From the NCBI GenBank assembly GCA_039177555.1, contig JBCDFV010000011.1, positions 59,179 through 123,178 on the forward strand: 64,000 nucleotides of DNA, written 5' to 3'. The notes beneath the pieces are model-generated. The model was not told the origin of the DNA. It saw nothing but the letters and a program-made list of their open reading frames with translations, and made no database searches. The stretch comes from JANQGH01 sp039177555. Its GTDB lineage: Bacteria > Pseudomonadota > Alphaproteobacteria > DSM-16000 > Inquilinaceae. Below are positions 9,096 to 17,926 of the stretch, piece by piece. The translations under genes and the position numbers were made by a program. Within the stretch, counting starts at the first letter, position 1; every line of letters begins with the position of its first letter.

Positions 9096-10040
9096 TTAGC
9101 TGCCGCGGTTGGCGAACTTCGCCTCGGCGGATTCCTCGACCTTCTTTTCGTCCGGGCGGCGTAGGTTGACCTGCAAGAGCAGCGGCACGGCGATGAAGAT
9201 CGACGAATAGGTGCCGATCACGATGCCCCACATCATGGCGAAGGCGAAGTCGCGGATGATCTCGCCGCCGAAGAAATAGAGCGCCAGCAGCGCCAGCAGG
9301 GTCGTCACACTGGTCATGATCGTGCGCGACAGGGTCTCGTTCAGGCTGCGGTTCAGGATTTCGATCATCCCCGCCTTCCTGTATCGCCGCAGGTTTTCGC
9401 GCACACGGTCGAAGACGACGACGGTGTCGTTGATCGAATAACCCGCGATCGTCAGCAAGGCCGCCACGGTGGCTAGGTTGAATTCGTGCTGGATCAGCGC
9501 AAACAGGCCGATGGTGGAGATGATGTCGTGCAACAGAGCGGCGACGGCGCAGACGCCGAACTGCCATTCGAACCGGAACCAGATGTAGACCAGGATCGCC
9601 GCCATCGCCAAGATCACGGCGGTCGCGCCGGCCTCGATCAGCTCCGCGCCGACCGTCGGCCCAACGAACTCCGTTCGTCGGTATTCGACCCCGTCGCCCA
9701 AGACCCCGCGCACGATCTCAATGGCGGCCATCTGTTCCGCCTCTTCGCCCTCCTGACGTTGAATACGGATCAGGACGTCGTTGGGGGCGCCGAACTCTTG
9801 CAGGCTGACCTCGCCTAGCCCCAGCCCGTTGAGGTCGTCGCGCAGTGTCGAGATGTCCGCCGGGCCTTCGGTCTGGATCTCGAGCAGGATGCCGCCCCGG
9901 AAATCGATGCCGAAGTTCAGGCCGACGACGGCCGTCACCGCGATCGAGCCCGCCAGCAGCAGGGCCGAAAAGACGAAGGCGATCTTCCGCGCGCTGAGGA
10001 AGTTGATGTTGGTGCCGGGCTTGACCAGTTGCAGCCGCAT
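9096..10040 (-). CDS. secF: Protein translocase subunit SecF
   Basis: 314 residues, one N-terminal membrane helix (IAFVFSALLLAGSIAVTAVVGL), a short periplasmic domain beginning GIDFRGGILLEIQ, then five further helices. The SecF signature DTVVVFDRVREN and the following SLNETLSRTIMTSVTTLLALLALY are intact. SecF with SecD forms an RND-type, proton-driven complex that pulls secreted proteins out of SecYEG. It lies 9 bases after secD. The C-terminus is a short charged tail with no extra domain. Confidence 0.97.
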   Translation of the reverse strand: MRLQLVKPGTNINFLSARKIAFVFSALLLAGSIAVTAVVGLNFGIDFRGGILLEIQTEGPADISTLRDDLNGLGLGEVSLQEFGAPNDVLIRIQRQEGEEAEQMAAIEIVRGVLGDGVEYRRTEFVGPTVGAELIEAGATAVILAMAAILVYIWFRFEWQFGVCAVAALLHDIISTIGLFALIQHEFNLATVAALLTIAGYSINDTVVVFDRVRENLRRYRKAGMIEILNRSLNETLSRTIMTSVTTLLALLALYFFGGEIIRDFAFAMMWGIVIGTYSSIFIAVPLLLQVNLRRPDEKKVEESAEAKFANRGS

Positions 10041-10049
10041 GGGTCTCTC

Positions 10050-11633
10050 CTACACCGTCAGCGTCTTGGGCCGGGCGCGCATGAGCCAGGTCACGATCAT
10101 CAGGCGCGTCACCATGATGGCGGTGAACATGGACGCCAAAATGCCGATCGACAGGGTGACGGCGAAGCCGCGTACGGGCCCCGCCCCCATGGCGAACAGC
10201 AGAATGGCGGCGATCAGCGTGGTGAGATTACTGTCGATGATGGTGGTAAAGGCGCGGCTGTAGCCGGCATCGATGGCGGACATGGGCGTTCGACCGTTGC
10301 GGATCTCCTCGCGAATGCGCTCGAAGATCAGCACGTTGGCGTCCACCGCCATGCCGACCGTCAGGACAATGCCGGCAATCCCCGGCAGGGTCAGCGTCGC
10401 CTGCAACAGGGACAGGGCAGCCATGATCAAGGCCAGGTTGATCAACAGCGCAACGACCGCCGCCAGGCCGAACCAGCCATAGACAGCAATCATGAAGAAG
10501 ATGACCAATGCCAGGCCGATCAGCGCCGCCGACATGCCGGCATCGATGCTGTCCTGGCCGAGGCCGGGTCCGACCGTGCGCTCTTCCAAAACGGTAAGTT
10601 CCGCCGGTAAGGCGCCGGCACGCAGCAAGATGGCCAATTCGTTGGCCGTCTCGACCGTAAAGCCACCCTCGATGATGCCGCTTTCGGCAATGCGCGCACG
10701 GATCACCGGGGCGCTGATGATCTCCTCGTCCAGCAGAATTGCCAGGCGGCGGCCGACATTGTTGCCGGTGGTCTCGCCGAAACGGCGTGCGCCGACGGAA
10801 TCGAACCGGAAGCTGACGATCGGGGCACCGTCCTGGAACGAGGGCCGCGCATCGGTCAGGGATTCACCGCTGACGATGGGTCGGCGTTCGACCGCATAAT
10901 AGGCGATCGGGTTCCCGTTGGCATCGACGTCATTGTCCGGGTAGACACGCGACCCGGCCGGCACGGGATCATTGGGTCCCGAGACGGTGACCGTTTCATC
11001 CAACAGATGAAAGGACAACCGCGCCGTCTGGCCCAGCAGGCTGATCAACGCGCTGGAGTCGTCGATACCCGGCACCTGCACCAGTATGCGATCCAGCCCC
11101 TGGCGCTGGATGATCGGCTCGGTCGTGCCCAACTCGTCGATGCGTCGCCGGACGATCTCGATCGACTGGACGATGGCGTTGTCCCGGATCTGGGTCAGTT
11201 CGACCTCGTCGAAGGTGATCGTCACCGCGCCATCGTCGCCGACATCGACATTGACGTTGGGGTCCAGTTCCTCGATCAGGGTTGTGACCCGGCTCTCATC
11301 GGCGTCGTCGCGCACCGTCAACGTGGCCGCCGAGCCGACCACACCGAGGCCGGTATAGCCGACGTCCGCGCGCCGAAGCTCCGTACGCAGCCCGCCGACG
11401 ATCGCCTCCAGCCGGTCGGCAACGATCTGTTCGTATTCGACCCGCAACAGCAGGTGCGACCCGCCGCGCAGGTCGAGGCCCAGATTGAGCTGCTGCACCG
11501 GCAGCCAACTGGGCATCGTCACCGCCCATTCGTCGACGGTCGAGCGATCGATGGCGTTCGGGAAGGCGTAAAGGATGCCGAGCGCACAGATGGCGACGAC
11601 CAGGATCTTCTTCCAACGCGGAAAGTGAAGCAT
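10050..11633 (-). CDS. secD: Protein translocase subunit SecD
   Basis: 527 residues. One N-terminal helix, then the periplasmic P1 domain starting with the GLDLRGGSHLLLRVE signature, and a C-terminal block of five helices containing AVDANVLIFERIREE, the site of the proton-relay residues. Length is normal for the alphaproteobacterial separate-gene form; SecD and SecF are not fused. It is 52 bases downstream of yajC and 9 bases upstream of secF in the same operon. Confidence 0.97.
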   Translation of the reverse strand: MLHFPRWKKILVVAICALGILYAFPNAIDRSTVDEWAVTMPSWLPVQQLNLGLDLRGGSHLLLRVEYEQIVADRLEAIVGGLRTELRRADVGYTGLGVVGSAATLTVRDDADESRVTTLIEELDPNVNVDVGDDGAVTITFDEVELTQIRDNAIVQSIEIVRRRIDELGTTEPIIQRQGLDRILVQVPGIDDSSALISLLGQTARLSFHLLDETVTVSGPNDPVPAGSRVYPDNDVDANGNPIAYYAVERRPIVSGESLTDARPSFQDGAPIVSFRFDSVGARRFGETTGNNVGRRLAILLDEEIISAPVIRARIAESGIIEGGFTVETANELAILLRAGALPAELTVLEERTVGPGLGQDSIDAGMSAALIGLALVIFFMIAVYGWFGLAAVVALLINLALIMAALSLLQATLTLPGIAGIVLTVGMAVDANVLIFERIREEIRNGRTPMSAIDAGYSRAFTTIIDSNLTTLIAAILLFAMGAGPVRGFAVTLSIGILASMFTAIMVTRLMIVTWLMRARPKTLTV

Positions 11634-11685
11634 CGTAATCTACAATCTCGACGGTCGGCGCCGCCGCGACCAGGGGGACGGTGGT

Positions 11686-12180
11686 CTAGGACCGGCGCCT
11701 TCTGCGGTCGTCGGCCTCGTCCGGTTCCTCATACTCGTCGTGGTCGTCACGGCGGTCGCGATCATCATGGTCGTCACGCTCATCGCGCTCGTCATCATGC
11801 TCGTCGGCCTCATCATGCGGCTCGTCCTCCAGCACGATGTCGTCGTCATCGTCGTCGTCCTCTTCAGGCGGCTGGTACTTGGCCAGGATGTTGGTCAGCG
11901 TGCTGCGCACGACCTTGACCTTTACGCCCTGGGCCACCTGGATGGTGAGCTCATCGTCGCGCACGCGCGTCACGGTGCCGATGATGCCGCCACCGGTCAC
12001 AACCTTGTCGCCGCGCCGGACCGAGCCGAGCATGGCGCGGTGATCTTTCATGCGCTTTTGCTGGGGCCGGATCAAAAGAAAATAGAAGACGACAAAAATC
12101 AGGATCAGCGGCAGCAGCGTCACGATGAACGAACCGCCACCGGCGGCCGCATCCTGCGCGTAGGCGGGCGTGATAAGCAT
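11686..12180 (-). CDS. yajC: Preprotein translocase subunit YajC with a long charged C-terminal tail
   Basis: 164 residues against about 90–120 for ordinary YajC. Residues 1–103 are standard: a membrane helix (IVTLLPLILIFVVFYFLLI), the RPQQKR turn, and the small cytoplasmic barrel with GDKVVTGGGIIGTV. Residues 104–164 are unlike YajC: about 36 of 61 are Asp or Glu, ten are Arg and four are His, ending in five consecutive Arg. The coding DNA there (about 11686–11875) is a visibly repetitive run of GTC, ATC and CGT words, so replication slippage may have built it. YajC binds SecDF. It heads the yajC–secD–secF–Mth938 operon and is preceded by a GGAG Shine–Dalgarno. Confidence 0.93.
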   Translation of the reverse strand: MLITPAYAQDAAAGGGSFIVTLLPLILIFVVFYFLLIRPQQKRMKDHRAMLGSVRRGDKVVTGGGIIGTVTRVRDDELTIQVAQGVKVKVVRSTLTNILAKYQPPEEDDDDDDDIVLEDEPHDEADEHDDERDERDDHDDRDRRDDHDEYEEPDEADDRRRRRS

Positions 12181-12223
12181 TCAGAGATCTCCAAAATTCA
12201 GACCCGATGCGGGTTCGCGCGGG

Positions 12224-12251
12224 ACTATAGCCACTGCGGGCCGACTTGCAA
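12224..12251 (-). promoter_or_regulatory. Probable promoter of yajC–secD–secF
   Basis: Read on the minus strand, TTGCAA (12246–12251), a 16-base spacer and TATAGT (12224–12229), about 45 bases before the yajC start. A sigma-70-type match judged by eye. Confidence 0.55.
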
Positions 12252-12313
12252 TGGAAACCCGAACGGCGGCATTCTCCCGCGCCCGCCCGTCGGTGGTAAA
12301 TGAGGACGATATC

Positions 12314-13183
12314 GTGACGGACCAAGAGTTGATTCCGCTGCTCAGTCGGATTGCCGACGCATTGGAGCGTTTGGGGCCCGCACCGACGCCGCCGAGCGAT
12401 CTGGGCGTGGCCGATGCCTTTGTCTGGCAATCAAGCGGCATCTTGCAGCCGGTCGAGCAGGTCGCCCACGTCGACATGGTGCTGCTGCGCGGTATCGCCC
12501 TGCAGCGTGACCTTCTGGTCGAGAATACCAGGCGTTTCGCCGACGGACTGCCGGCCAACAATGCGCTGCTGTGGGGCGCGCGTGGCATGGGCAAGAGCTC
12601 GCTGGTGAAGGCCGTGCACGCCGACGTCAACCGCGACCGTACACCGCCCCTAGCCCTGGTCGAGATCCATCGCGAGGACCTGGAGACCCTGCCCCGCCTG
12701 TTGGGCCTGCTGCGCACCAGCCCGCGCCGCTTCATCCTGTTTTGCGACGATTTGTCGTTCGATCAGGCGGATACCAGCTACAAGTCGCTGAAGGCGGTGC
12801 TGGAAGGCGGTATCGAGGGCCGACCGGACAATGTCGTGTTCTACGCCACGTCAAACCGCCGCCACCTCATGCCCCGCGACATGATCGACAATGAGCAATC
12901 CACGGCCATCATCGCCGGCGAGGCGGTGGAGGAGAAGGTCTCGCTGAGCGACCGATTCGGCCTTTGGCTCGGCTTTCACGCCTGCAACCAGGAAACCTAC
13001 CTGTCGATGATCGAAGGCTATGTCGAAGCGCATGGGTTGGTCATCGACCCGGATGAATGGCAGGCGGCAGCGCGCGAATGGTCAATCACCCGCGGTTCCC
13101 GTTCGGGTCGCGTCGCCTGGCAGTTCGTGCAGGACCTTGCGGGCCGGCTGGGTCGTAGGCTTGACGGCCCTGCGATCACCTAA
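12314..13183 (+). CDS. DUF815 family AAA-type ATPase
   Basis: About 289 residues. After an N-terminal helical segment there is a Walker A LLWGARGMGKSSLVKAV, a FILFCDDLSFD strand in the Walker B position, NVVFYATSNRRHLMPR, and a C-terminal lid helix region rich in Arg (RGSRSGRVAWQFV). This is DUF815, a widespread AAA-like protein of unknown role. GTG at 12314 is chosen because a GAGGA Shine–Dalgarno sits seven bases before it; an upstream in-frame ATG at 12251 has none and would overlap the yajC promoter. The stop codon overlaps that of the convergent nlpD-like gene. Confidence 0.85.
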   Translation: MTDQELIPLLSRIADALERLGPAPTPPSDLGVADAFVWQSSGILQPVEQVAHVDMVLLRGIALQRDLLVENTRRFADGLPANNALLWGARGMGKSSLVKAVHADVNRDRTPPLALVEIHREDLETLPRLLGLLRTSPRRFILFCDDLSFDQADTSYKSLKAVLEGGIEGRPDNVVFYATSNRRHLMPRDMIDNEQSTAIIAGEAVEEKVSLSDRFGLWLGFHACNQETYLSMIEGYVEAHGLVIDPDEWQAAAREWSITRGSRSGRVAWQFVQDLAGRLGRRLDGPAIT

Positions 13184-14265
13184 AGCGCCGGCAACCGGGT
13201 CATCGGGTCGATCGCGTCGCTGCCCTGCCTGATCTCGAAGTGAAGCTGCGGCGTCGTGACGCTGCCCGTATCACCAACCGTCGCGATGGGCTGGCCGGCC
13301 TGCACCTCCTGCCCGCGTTGCACCATAATGGTGTCCGCATGCGCATAGGCCGTGACCCAGCCATCCTCATGGCGAATCAGTACAAGATTGCCATAGCCGC
13401 GCAACTCATTGCCGGCATAGGCCACGGTGCCCGCCTGGGCCGCCCGTATGGTCGTGCCCCGGTCGGCTGAAATGTTCACACCTTCGTTGGTCAGCCCGTC
13501 ATCGGTCGGGCCGTAGCCGGAGACGATCGGCCCGACCAACGGCCACAGGAACTGTCCGCTTGGCGGCCCCGAGGTGGGGTTGGGCGCCGGTCCGGGCGTC
13601 GCCGACGGATCGGCGGGTATGGGCCCCGGTTGGGTGGAGGCCGTTGTCGTGTCCGGTGCCTCAACCGTTGCAACCGTGACCGTCTCTGCGATCGTCTCCT
13701 CCACAACGGGAGGCTGGACCAATGGCACGGGCTGCCCCGCGCCTGGGGCTACCGCTACCGGTGCCAACGGGGTCGCCACAGGAGAACCGAGTGTAGCCGC
13801 CGCGGGCGATACAAGTCCCGGCGCCGGCACCGCAGGCGTTGACGTGACGGTTGGACCCGGCGCAGCGACTGCCGGCAACAGCAGCCGCTGGCCCGGCATC
13901 AGCTCGTAGGGCGGCTGCAGGCCGTTCAAAACGGCGATCGACTCCGGCGCCACGCGGTAGCGCGCCGCGATTTGGTCGAGGTCGTCGCCGGCAACGACCG
14001 TGTAGGTCGCCTGGGCGGAAAACGCCGTCTGCTCCGGCGTGACTTCGCCCAACGGCGTTGCGGTCACCGGCGTCGGCGGGCTGGCGACGGGCGCCTCCGC
14101 CGTCGCGTTTGCCGGTGGCGGACGCCAGGGCTGATAGTCGTCCGGAACCGAGAAGATCGCATTGCAGCCCGCCAACCCAAGGGACGCGACCACTAGGGTT
14201 GCTAGGCGCCAGCCACCTCGTCTTCCGGCATGTCCGGCAGCAAGGGTACGAAACGAACTGGCCAC
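13180..14265 (-). CDS. NlpD-like LysM/M23 lipoprotein (amidase activator type)
   Basis: 361 residues: signal peptide with lipobox LGLAGC (lipidated Cys near residue 34), a LysM domain (YTVVAGDDLDQIAARYRVAP…PGQRLLLP), a long Pro/Thr/Ala/Val-rich linker of about 110 residues, and a C-terminal LytM (M23) domain. The zinc ligands of active M23 peptidases are gone: the His-x3-Asp motif reads NEGVN and the HLH motif reads QLH. It is therefore likely a non-catalytic activator of cell-wall amidases at division, like NlpD or EnvC. The ATG at 14265 lies inside pcm (64-base overlap); no shorter start would keep a full signal peptide. Confidence 0.85.
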   Translation of the reverse strand: MASSFRTLAAGHAGRRGGWRLATLVVASLGLAGCNAIFSVPDDYQPWRPPPANATAEAPVASPPTPVTATPLGEVTPEQTAFSAQATYTVVAGDDLDQIAARYRVAPESIAVLNGLQPPYELMPGQRLLLPAVAAPGPTVTSTPAVPAPGLVSPAAATLGSPVATPLAPVAVAPGAGQPVPLVQPPVVEETIAETVTVATVEAPDTTTASTQPGPIPADPSATPGPAPNPTSGPPSGQFLWPLVGPIVSGYGPTDDGLTNEGVNISADRGTTIRAAQAGTVAYAGNELRGYGNLVLIRHEDGWVTAYAHADTIMVQRGQEVQAGQPIATVGDTGSVTTPQLHFEIRQGSDAIDPMTRLPAL

Positions 14266-14864
14266 AACTCCTCCCGCTCTAGTCCATTCTCCGTCCGGGT
14301 GAAGCGCACGATTCTCTGGTTGCGCTTCTCGTCCCCCATGGGGATCACCATGATACCACCGACCGCCATCTGGTCGACCAGGGCGGCGGGCGGTTCTTTG
14401 CCGCGATTGGCGGCCGTGACGATTATACGCTCAAATGGTGCCTGTTCGGGCCATCCTTTCATGCCATCGGCCGCCAGGGCCGTGAAATTATAGATGTGCA
14501 GCTCTTCCAGCATCCGCTTTTGCGCGAGGTCCAGCAAACTTTTATGCCGCTCAATTGTGTACACACGGCGGCAGAGTTTTGCCAGAACTGAGGCTTGATA
14601 ACCCGATCCGGTGCCAATTTCGAGTACTTTGTGAAGATCGTTCACGAGAAGTGCCTCTGTCATCAGCGCCACAACCAGCGGCTGGCTGATGGTTTGGCCC
14701 CGGCCGATCGGCAATGCGATGTCCTCGTACGCACGATCAAGGAACTGCTTCGGCACGAAAACATCGCGCGGGATTCGCTCGATCGCGCCCAGAACCCGGT
14801 GATCGGACACACCGGACCGGCGCAGATGCATCAAGAGGCGAATCTTCCTGGCGTCAGTGCTCAC
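14202..14864 (-). CDS. pcm: Protein-L-isoaspartate O-methyltransferase
   Basis: 220 residues, SAM-dependent repair of isoaspartyl residues in damaged proteins. The binding motif VLEIGTGSGYQASVLAKL is canonical, preceded by the family block GQTISQPLVVALMTEAL and followed by FERIIVTAANRGKEPPAALV and GGIMVIPMG. It sits 59 bases after surE and overlaps the nlpD-like gene, the classic surE–pcm–nlpD order. A second, more divergent homologue lies at 34410–35066. Confidence 0.95.
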   Translation of the reverse strand: MSTDARKIRLLMHLRRSGVSDHRVLGAIERIPRDVFVPKQFLDRAYEDIALPIGRGQTISQPLVVALMTEALLVNDLHKVLEIGTGSGYQASVLAKLCRRVYTIERHKSLLDLAQKRMLEELHIYNFTALAADGMKGWPEQAPFERIIVTAANRGKEPPAALVDQMAVGGIMVIPMGDEKRNQRIVRFTRTENGLEREELWPVRFVPLLPDMPEDEVAGA

Positions 14865-14923
14865 AAGCCAATCCGAAGAATCATCAGGCCCGCTATCCTA
14901 ACGCAGAAGATCAGTCCTTCCGA

Positions 14924-15715
14924 TTACAACCGGACGGGGTCGGCGTCGAACGCCGAAGACAGGCTCTCGATCGCCCCGTAATGGCTGAGATCCATGTAGA
15001 TCGGCGTCACCGCGATCGCCCCGTCCATCAGGGCATGGACATCGGTGTCTTCCGGTACCTCGTCCCCGCTGCGGGACGTGCCGATCCAGAAATAGCGCCG
15101 GCCACGGGGGTCGGTGCGTTGGTCCAGAGAGTCGCCGATCTTGCGGTTGCCATGGGCGACAACGTGGACGCCGCTGACCTGGTCGGGACTGATGCCGGGA
15201 AAGTTGATGTTGATCAGCACCTTGTCGGGCCAGCCCACGGCGCAGACCCGCCGCACGACCTCAGGTCCCCAGGCCTTGGCAAGCGCCCATTCCGGGGCCC
15301 CGCCCTCCCGAAACTCCTGGCTCAACGCGATTGCCGGAATGCCAAGCAGCGTCGCCTCCATGGCCGCGGCGATGGTGCCGGAATAGGTGACGTCCTCGGC
15401 GATGTTGCGGCCGTGATTGACCCCGGACAGGACCAGGTCCGGCTTGTGGTCGCGCATGACGTGGTTCACGCCCAGCAAGACACAATCGGTCGGCGTGCCG
15501 TCAACGGCGAAGCGCTTCTCGCTCAACTGGCGCAGGCGCAGCGGGCGATGGATGGTCAGCGAGTGCGAGGCCGCGCTTTGCTCCGACTCAGGCGCGCAAA
15601 CCCAGACATCGTCGGACAGCGCATGCGCAATGTCCTCAAGGACCGCGAAACCGGTTGAATGGATGCTGTCATCGTTACTGAGCAGGATGCGCGGGTTGCC
15701 GGGCAGCTTGGACAT
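14924..15715 (-). CDS. surE: 5'/3'-nucleotidase SurE
   Basis: 263 residues, a metal-dependent nucleoside monophosphatase linked to stress survival. The N-terminal ILLSNDDSIHSTGF carries the catalytic Asp pair (family NDDG; here NDDS). Further family blocks are GTPTDCVLLGVNHV, LVLSGVNHGRNIAEDVTYSGT and AMEATLLGIPAIALSQ. Its start overlaps the serS stop by one base, so translation is coupled. Confidence 0.95.
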   Translation of the reverse strand: MSKLPGNPRILLSNDDSIHSTGFAVLEDIAHALSDDVWVCAPESEQSAASHSLTIHRPLRLRQLSEKRFAVDGTPTDCVLLGVNHVMRDHKPDLVLSGVNHGRNIAEDVTYSGTIAAAMEATLLGIPAIALSQEFREGGAPEWALAKAWGPEVVRRVCAVGWPDKVLININFPGISPDQVSGVHVVAHGNRKIGDSLDQRTDPRGRRYFWIGTSRSGDEVPEDTDVHALMDGAIAVTPIYMDLSHYGAIESLSSAFDADPVRL

Positions 15716-16995
15716 CAGGTGTTTGCCTTTTCGGGTTCGATGACGGTCAAGCCGCCCAAATAGCGGTGCAAGACCTCTGGGATCTCGATCGATCCATCGG
15801 AACGCTGATAGGTCTCGATCACGGCGATAAGGGCGCGGCCGATCGCCACGCCCGAGCCGTTCAGCGTGTGCACGAAGCGCGTGCCACCGCCTTCCGGCCG
15901 GTAGCGCGCGTTCATGCGGCGGGCCTGAAACGCGTCGCAGGTCGAGCAGGACGAGATCTCGCGGTAGGCGTTCTGGCCCGGCAGCCAGACCTCTATGTCA
16001 AAGGTTCTGCGGGCGGCGAAGCCGAGATCACCCGTCGCCAGGGAGACGACCCGGTAGGCCAAGCCAAGGCGCTGAAGAATCGTCTCGGCGCATCCCGTCA
16101 TGCGCTCCTGCTCTGCGTCGGAGTCTTCCGGCGCGGTGATGGATACGAGTTCAACCTTGTCGAACTGGTGTTGGCGGATCATGCCGCGCGTGTCGCGCCC
16201 AGCCGCCCCCGCCTCCGAGCGGAAACACGGTGTCAGGGCGGTGTAGCGCAGCGGCAGCGTGTCGGCGCTCAAGATATCGCCCGCGACCAGGTTGGCGAGC
16301 GGTACCTCTGACGTTGGGATCAGCCAATGATCCGTCTGGGTGCGAAACAGATCGTCGGCGAATTTGGGCAACTGCCCGCTGCCGAACACCGCCTCGTCAC
16401 GCACCAGCAGCGGCGGCATGATCTCTGTATAGCCGTGCTCGTCGACATGGGTGTCGATCATGAACTGGCCCAGCGCCCGTTCCAGCCGGGCCAAGGCGCC
16501 GCGCAGCACGACGAAGCGCGAGCCGGACATCTTCGCGGCGGAGGCAAAGTCCATCAGGCCAAGCTCTTCACCGATCTCGAAATGCTCACGGGCCGCATTC
16601 GACAAGCGCGGCTTGCCAGCGCGACGCACCTCAACATTGGCGCTTTCATCAGGACCGTCGGGCACATCATCGGCCGGAATGTTCGGCAAGCCGGCGAGAT
16701 GCATGTGAAGCGCGGATGCGGCCGTCCGCTCCTCCTGCTCCAGTTCCGGCATGCGGGTTTTGATGCGCGCGACCTCGGCGATCGCCGACTCCGCGTCGCC
16801 GCCTTCGCGCTTTAGCTGACCAATCTGCTTTGATGCCTCGTTGCGGCGGGTCTGCAACTCCTGCAACTCGGTCTGGATCGCGCGCCGCCGCTCGTCCAGG
16901 GACAGGAGGTCGGGTGCCTGCGGCGGCAGGCCACGACGGGCCATCGCCTGGTCAAAGACAGTGGGATTCTCACGGATCCAGCGGATATCGAGCAT
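15715..16995 (-). CDS. serS: Seryl-tRNA synthetase
   Basis: 426 residues. The N-terminal tRNA-binding coiled coil (about residues 27–100) is rich in Arg, Glu and Gln. Class II motifs follow: TPCFRSEAGAAGRDTRGMIRQHQFDKVE spans motif 2, and the C-terminal NGSGVAIGRALIAVIE is motif 3. It charges tRNA-Ser. It lies 85 bases downstream of tatC and is coupled to surE. Confidence 0.97.
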   Translation of the reverse strand: MLDIRWIRENPTVFDQAMARRGLPPQAPDLLSLDERRRAIQTELQELQTRRNEASKQIGQLKREGGDAESAIAEVARIKTRMPELEQEERTAASALHMHLAGLPNIPADDVPDGPDESANVEVRRAGKPRLSNAAREHFEIGEELGLMDFASAAKMSGSRFVVLRGALARLERALGQFMIDTHVDEHGYTEIMPPLLVRDEAVFGSGQLPKFADDLFRTQTDHWLIPTSEVPLANLVAGDILSADTLPLRYTALTPCFRSEAGAAGRDTRGMIRQHQFDKVELVSITAPEDSDAEQERMTGCAETILQRLGLAYRVVSLATGDLGFAARRTFDIEVWLPGQNAYREISSCSTCDAFQARRMNARYRPEGGGTRFVHTLNGSGVAIGRALIAVIETYQRSDGSIEIPEVLHRYLGGLTVIEPEKANT

Positions 16996-17080
16996 GACGC
17001 AACTCGGCGTGTCGGCAAAAGGTACGGTGGAAACTGCGGGCGCCCGTTATAGGCAGCCGCATCAGGATTATCCAGCGTGA

Positions 17081-17926
17081 CTAGCTAGATCGTGCCGACT
17101 CTGTCGCGGTGTCGTCTGCGGTGCCTTCCGCTGCGTCCTCATCTTCCTGCGCTTCGGCTGCCGCCCGCTTTTTCTCAACCATGCGTGCGAGCACGATCGA
17201 AATCTCGTAAAGCAGCAGTATAGGAACCGCCAGGCCAACCTGGCTGATGATGTCGGGCGGGGTCAGGATCGCGGCGACGGCGAAGACGATGACGATCGCG
17301 TATTTGCGCTTCGACGCCAGGCCCTTGGCGCTTACCAGACCGACCTTGGCCATGAGAGTCAGCGCGACGGGCAACTGGAACGCCAGCCCGAACGCGAAGA
17401 TCAGCTTCATGACCAGCGACAGGTATTCACCGACCCGTGCCTCCAGCTCGATCGGCAGCGCGGTTTCCAGGTTGGAGGTCTCAAAACTGAGGAAGAAGCG
17501 CCAGGCCAGCGGAAAAATAACGTAGTAGACCATGGCGCCGCCGAGGAAAAACATGATCGGCGTTGCGACCAGGAACGGCAGAAAGGCCTTCTTTTCCGTC
17601 TTATAGAGGCCGGGCGCCACGAACATGTAGATCTGCGCGGCGATGATCGGAAAGGCGATGAACGCACCGGCGAAGAACGCAACCTTGATGTAGGTGAAGA
17701 ACACCTCGGTCAGGTTGGTGAAAATCATCCGGCGGTTTTCCTGGCCGTCCAGCAGGTCCGCCAGCGGCCGCACCAGGAAGCTGTAGATGTCCTCGGCAAA
17801 CGCATAGCAGGCCAGGAACGCGATCAGCAGCGCGCCGACCGCCCACATCAGCCGATTGCGCAGCTCTATCAGATGCTCCATCAGGGGCATCGGCTTGTCG
17901 TCGATCTGATTGTCTTCGGTGGTCAT
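17081..17926 (-). CDS. tatC: Sec-independent protein translocase TatC
   Basis: 281 residues with six membrane helices. The N-terminal MEHLIELRNRLMWAV is the twin-arginine signal-peptide binding region, and VFFTYIKVAFFAGAFIAFPII, FLGGAMVYYVIFPLAWRFF and ILTPPDIISQVGLAVPILLLYE are TatC hallmarks. A charged cytoplasmic tail of about 40 residues (Glu/Ala/Lys-rich) ends the protein. Its start overlaps the tatB stop by four bases. Confidence 0.97.
   Translation of the reverse strand: MTTEDNQIDDKPMPLMEHLIELRNRLMWAVGALLIAFLACYAFAEDIYSFLVRPLADLLDGQENRRMIFTNLTEVFFTYIKVAFFAGAFIAFPIIAAQIYMFVAPGLYKTEKKAFLPFLVATPIMFFLGGAMVYYVIFPLAWRFFLSFETSNLETALPIELEARVGEYLSLVMKLIFAFGLAFQLPVALTLMAKVGLVSAKGLASKRKYAIVIVFAVAAILTPPDIISQVGLAVPILLLYEISIVLARMVEKKRAAAEAQEDEDAAEGTADDTATESARSS

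Noticed and set aside
11686..11875. Frameshift creating a spurious YajC tail
   Set aside because: The composition is consistently Asp/Glu/Arg/His through to a proper stop, and other frames give hydrophobic Val/Ile runs unlike any YajC end; an assembly slip in the repeat cannot be fully excluded.
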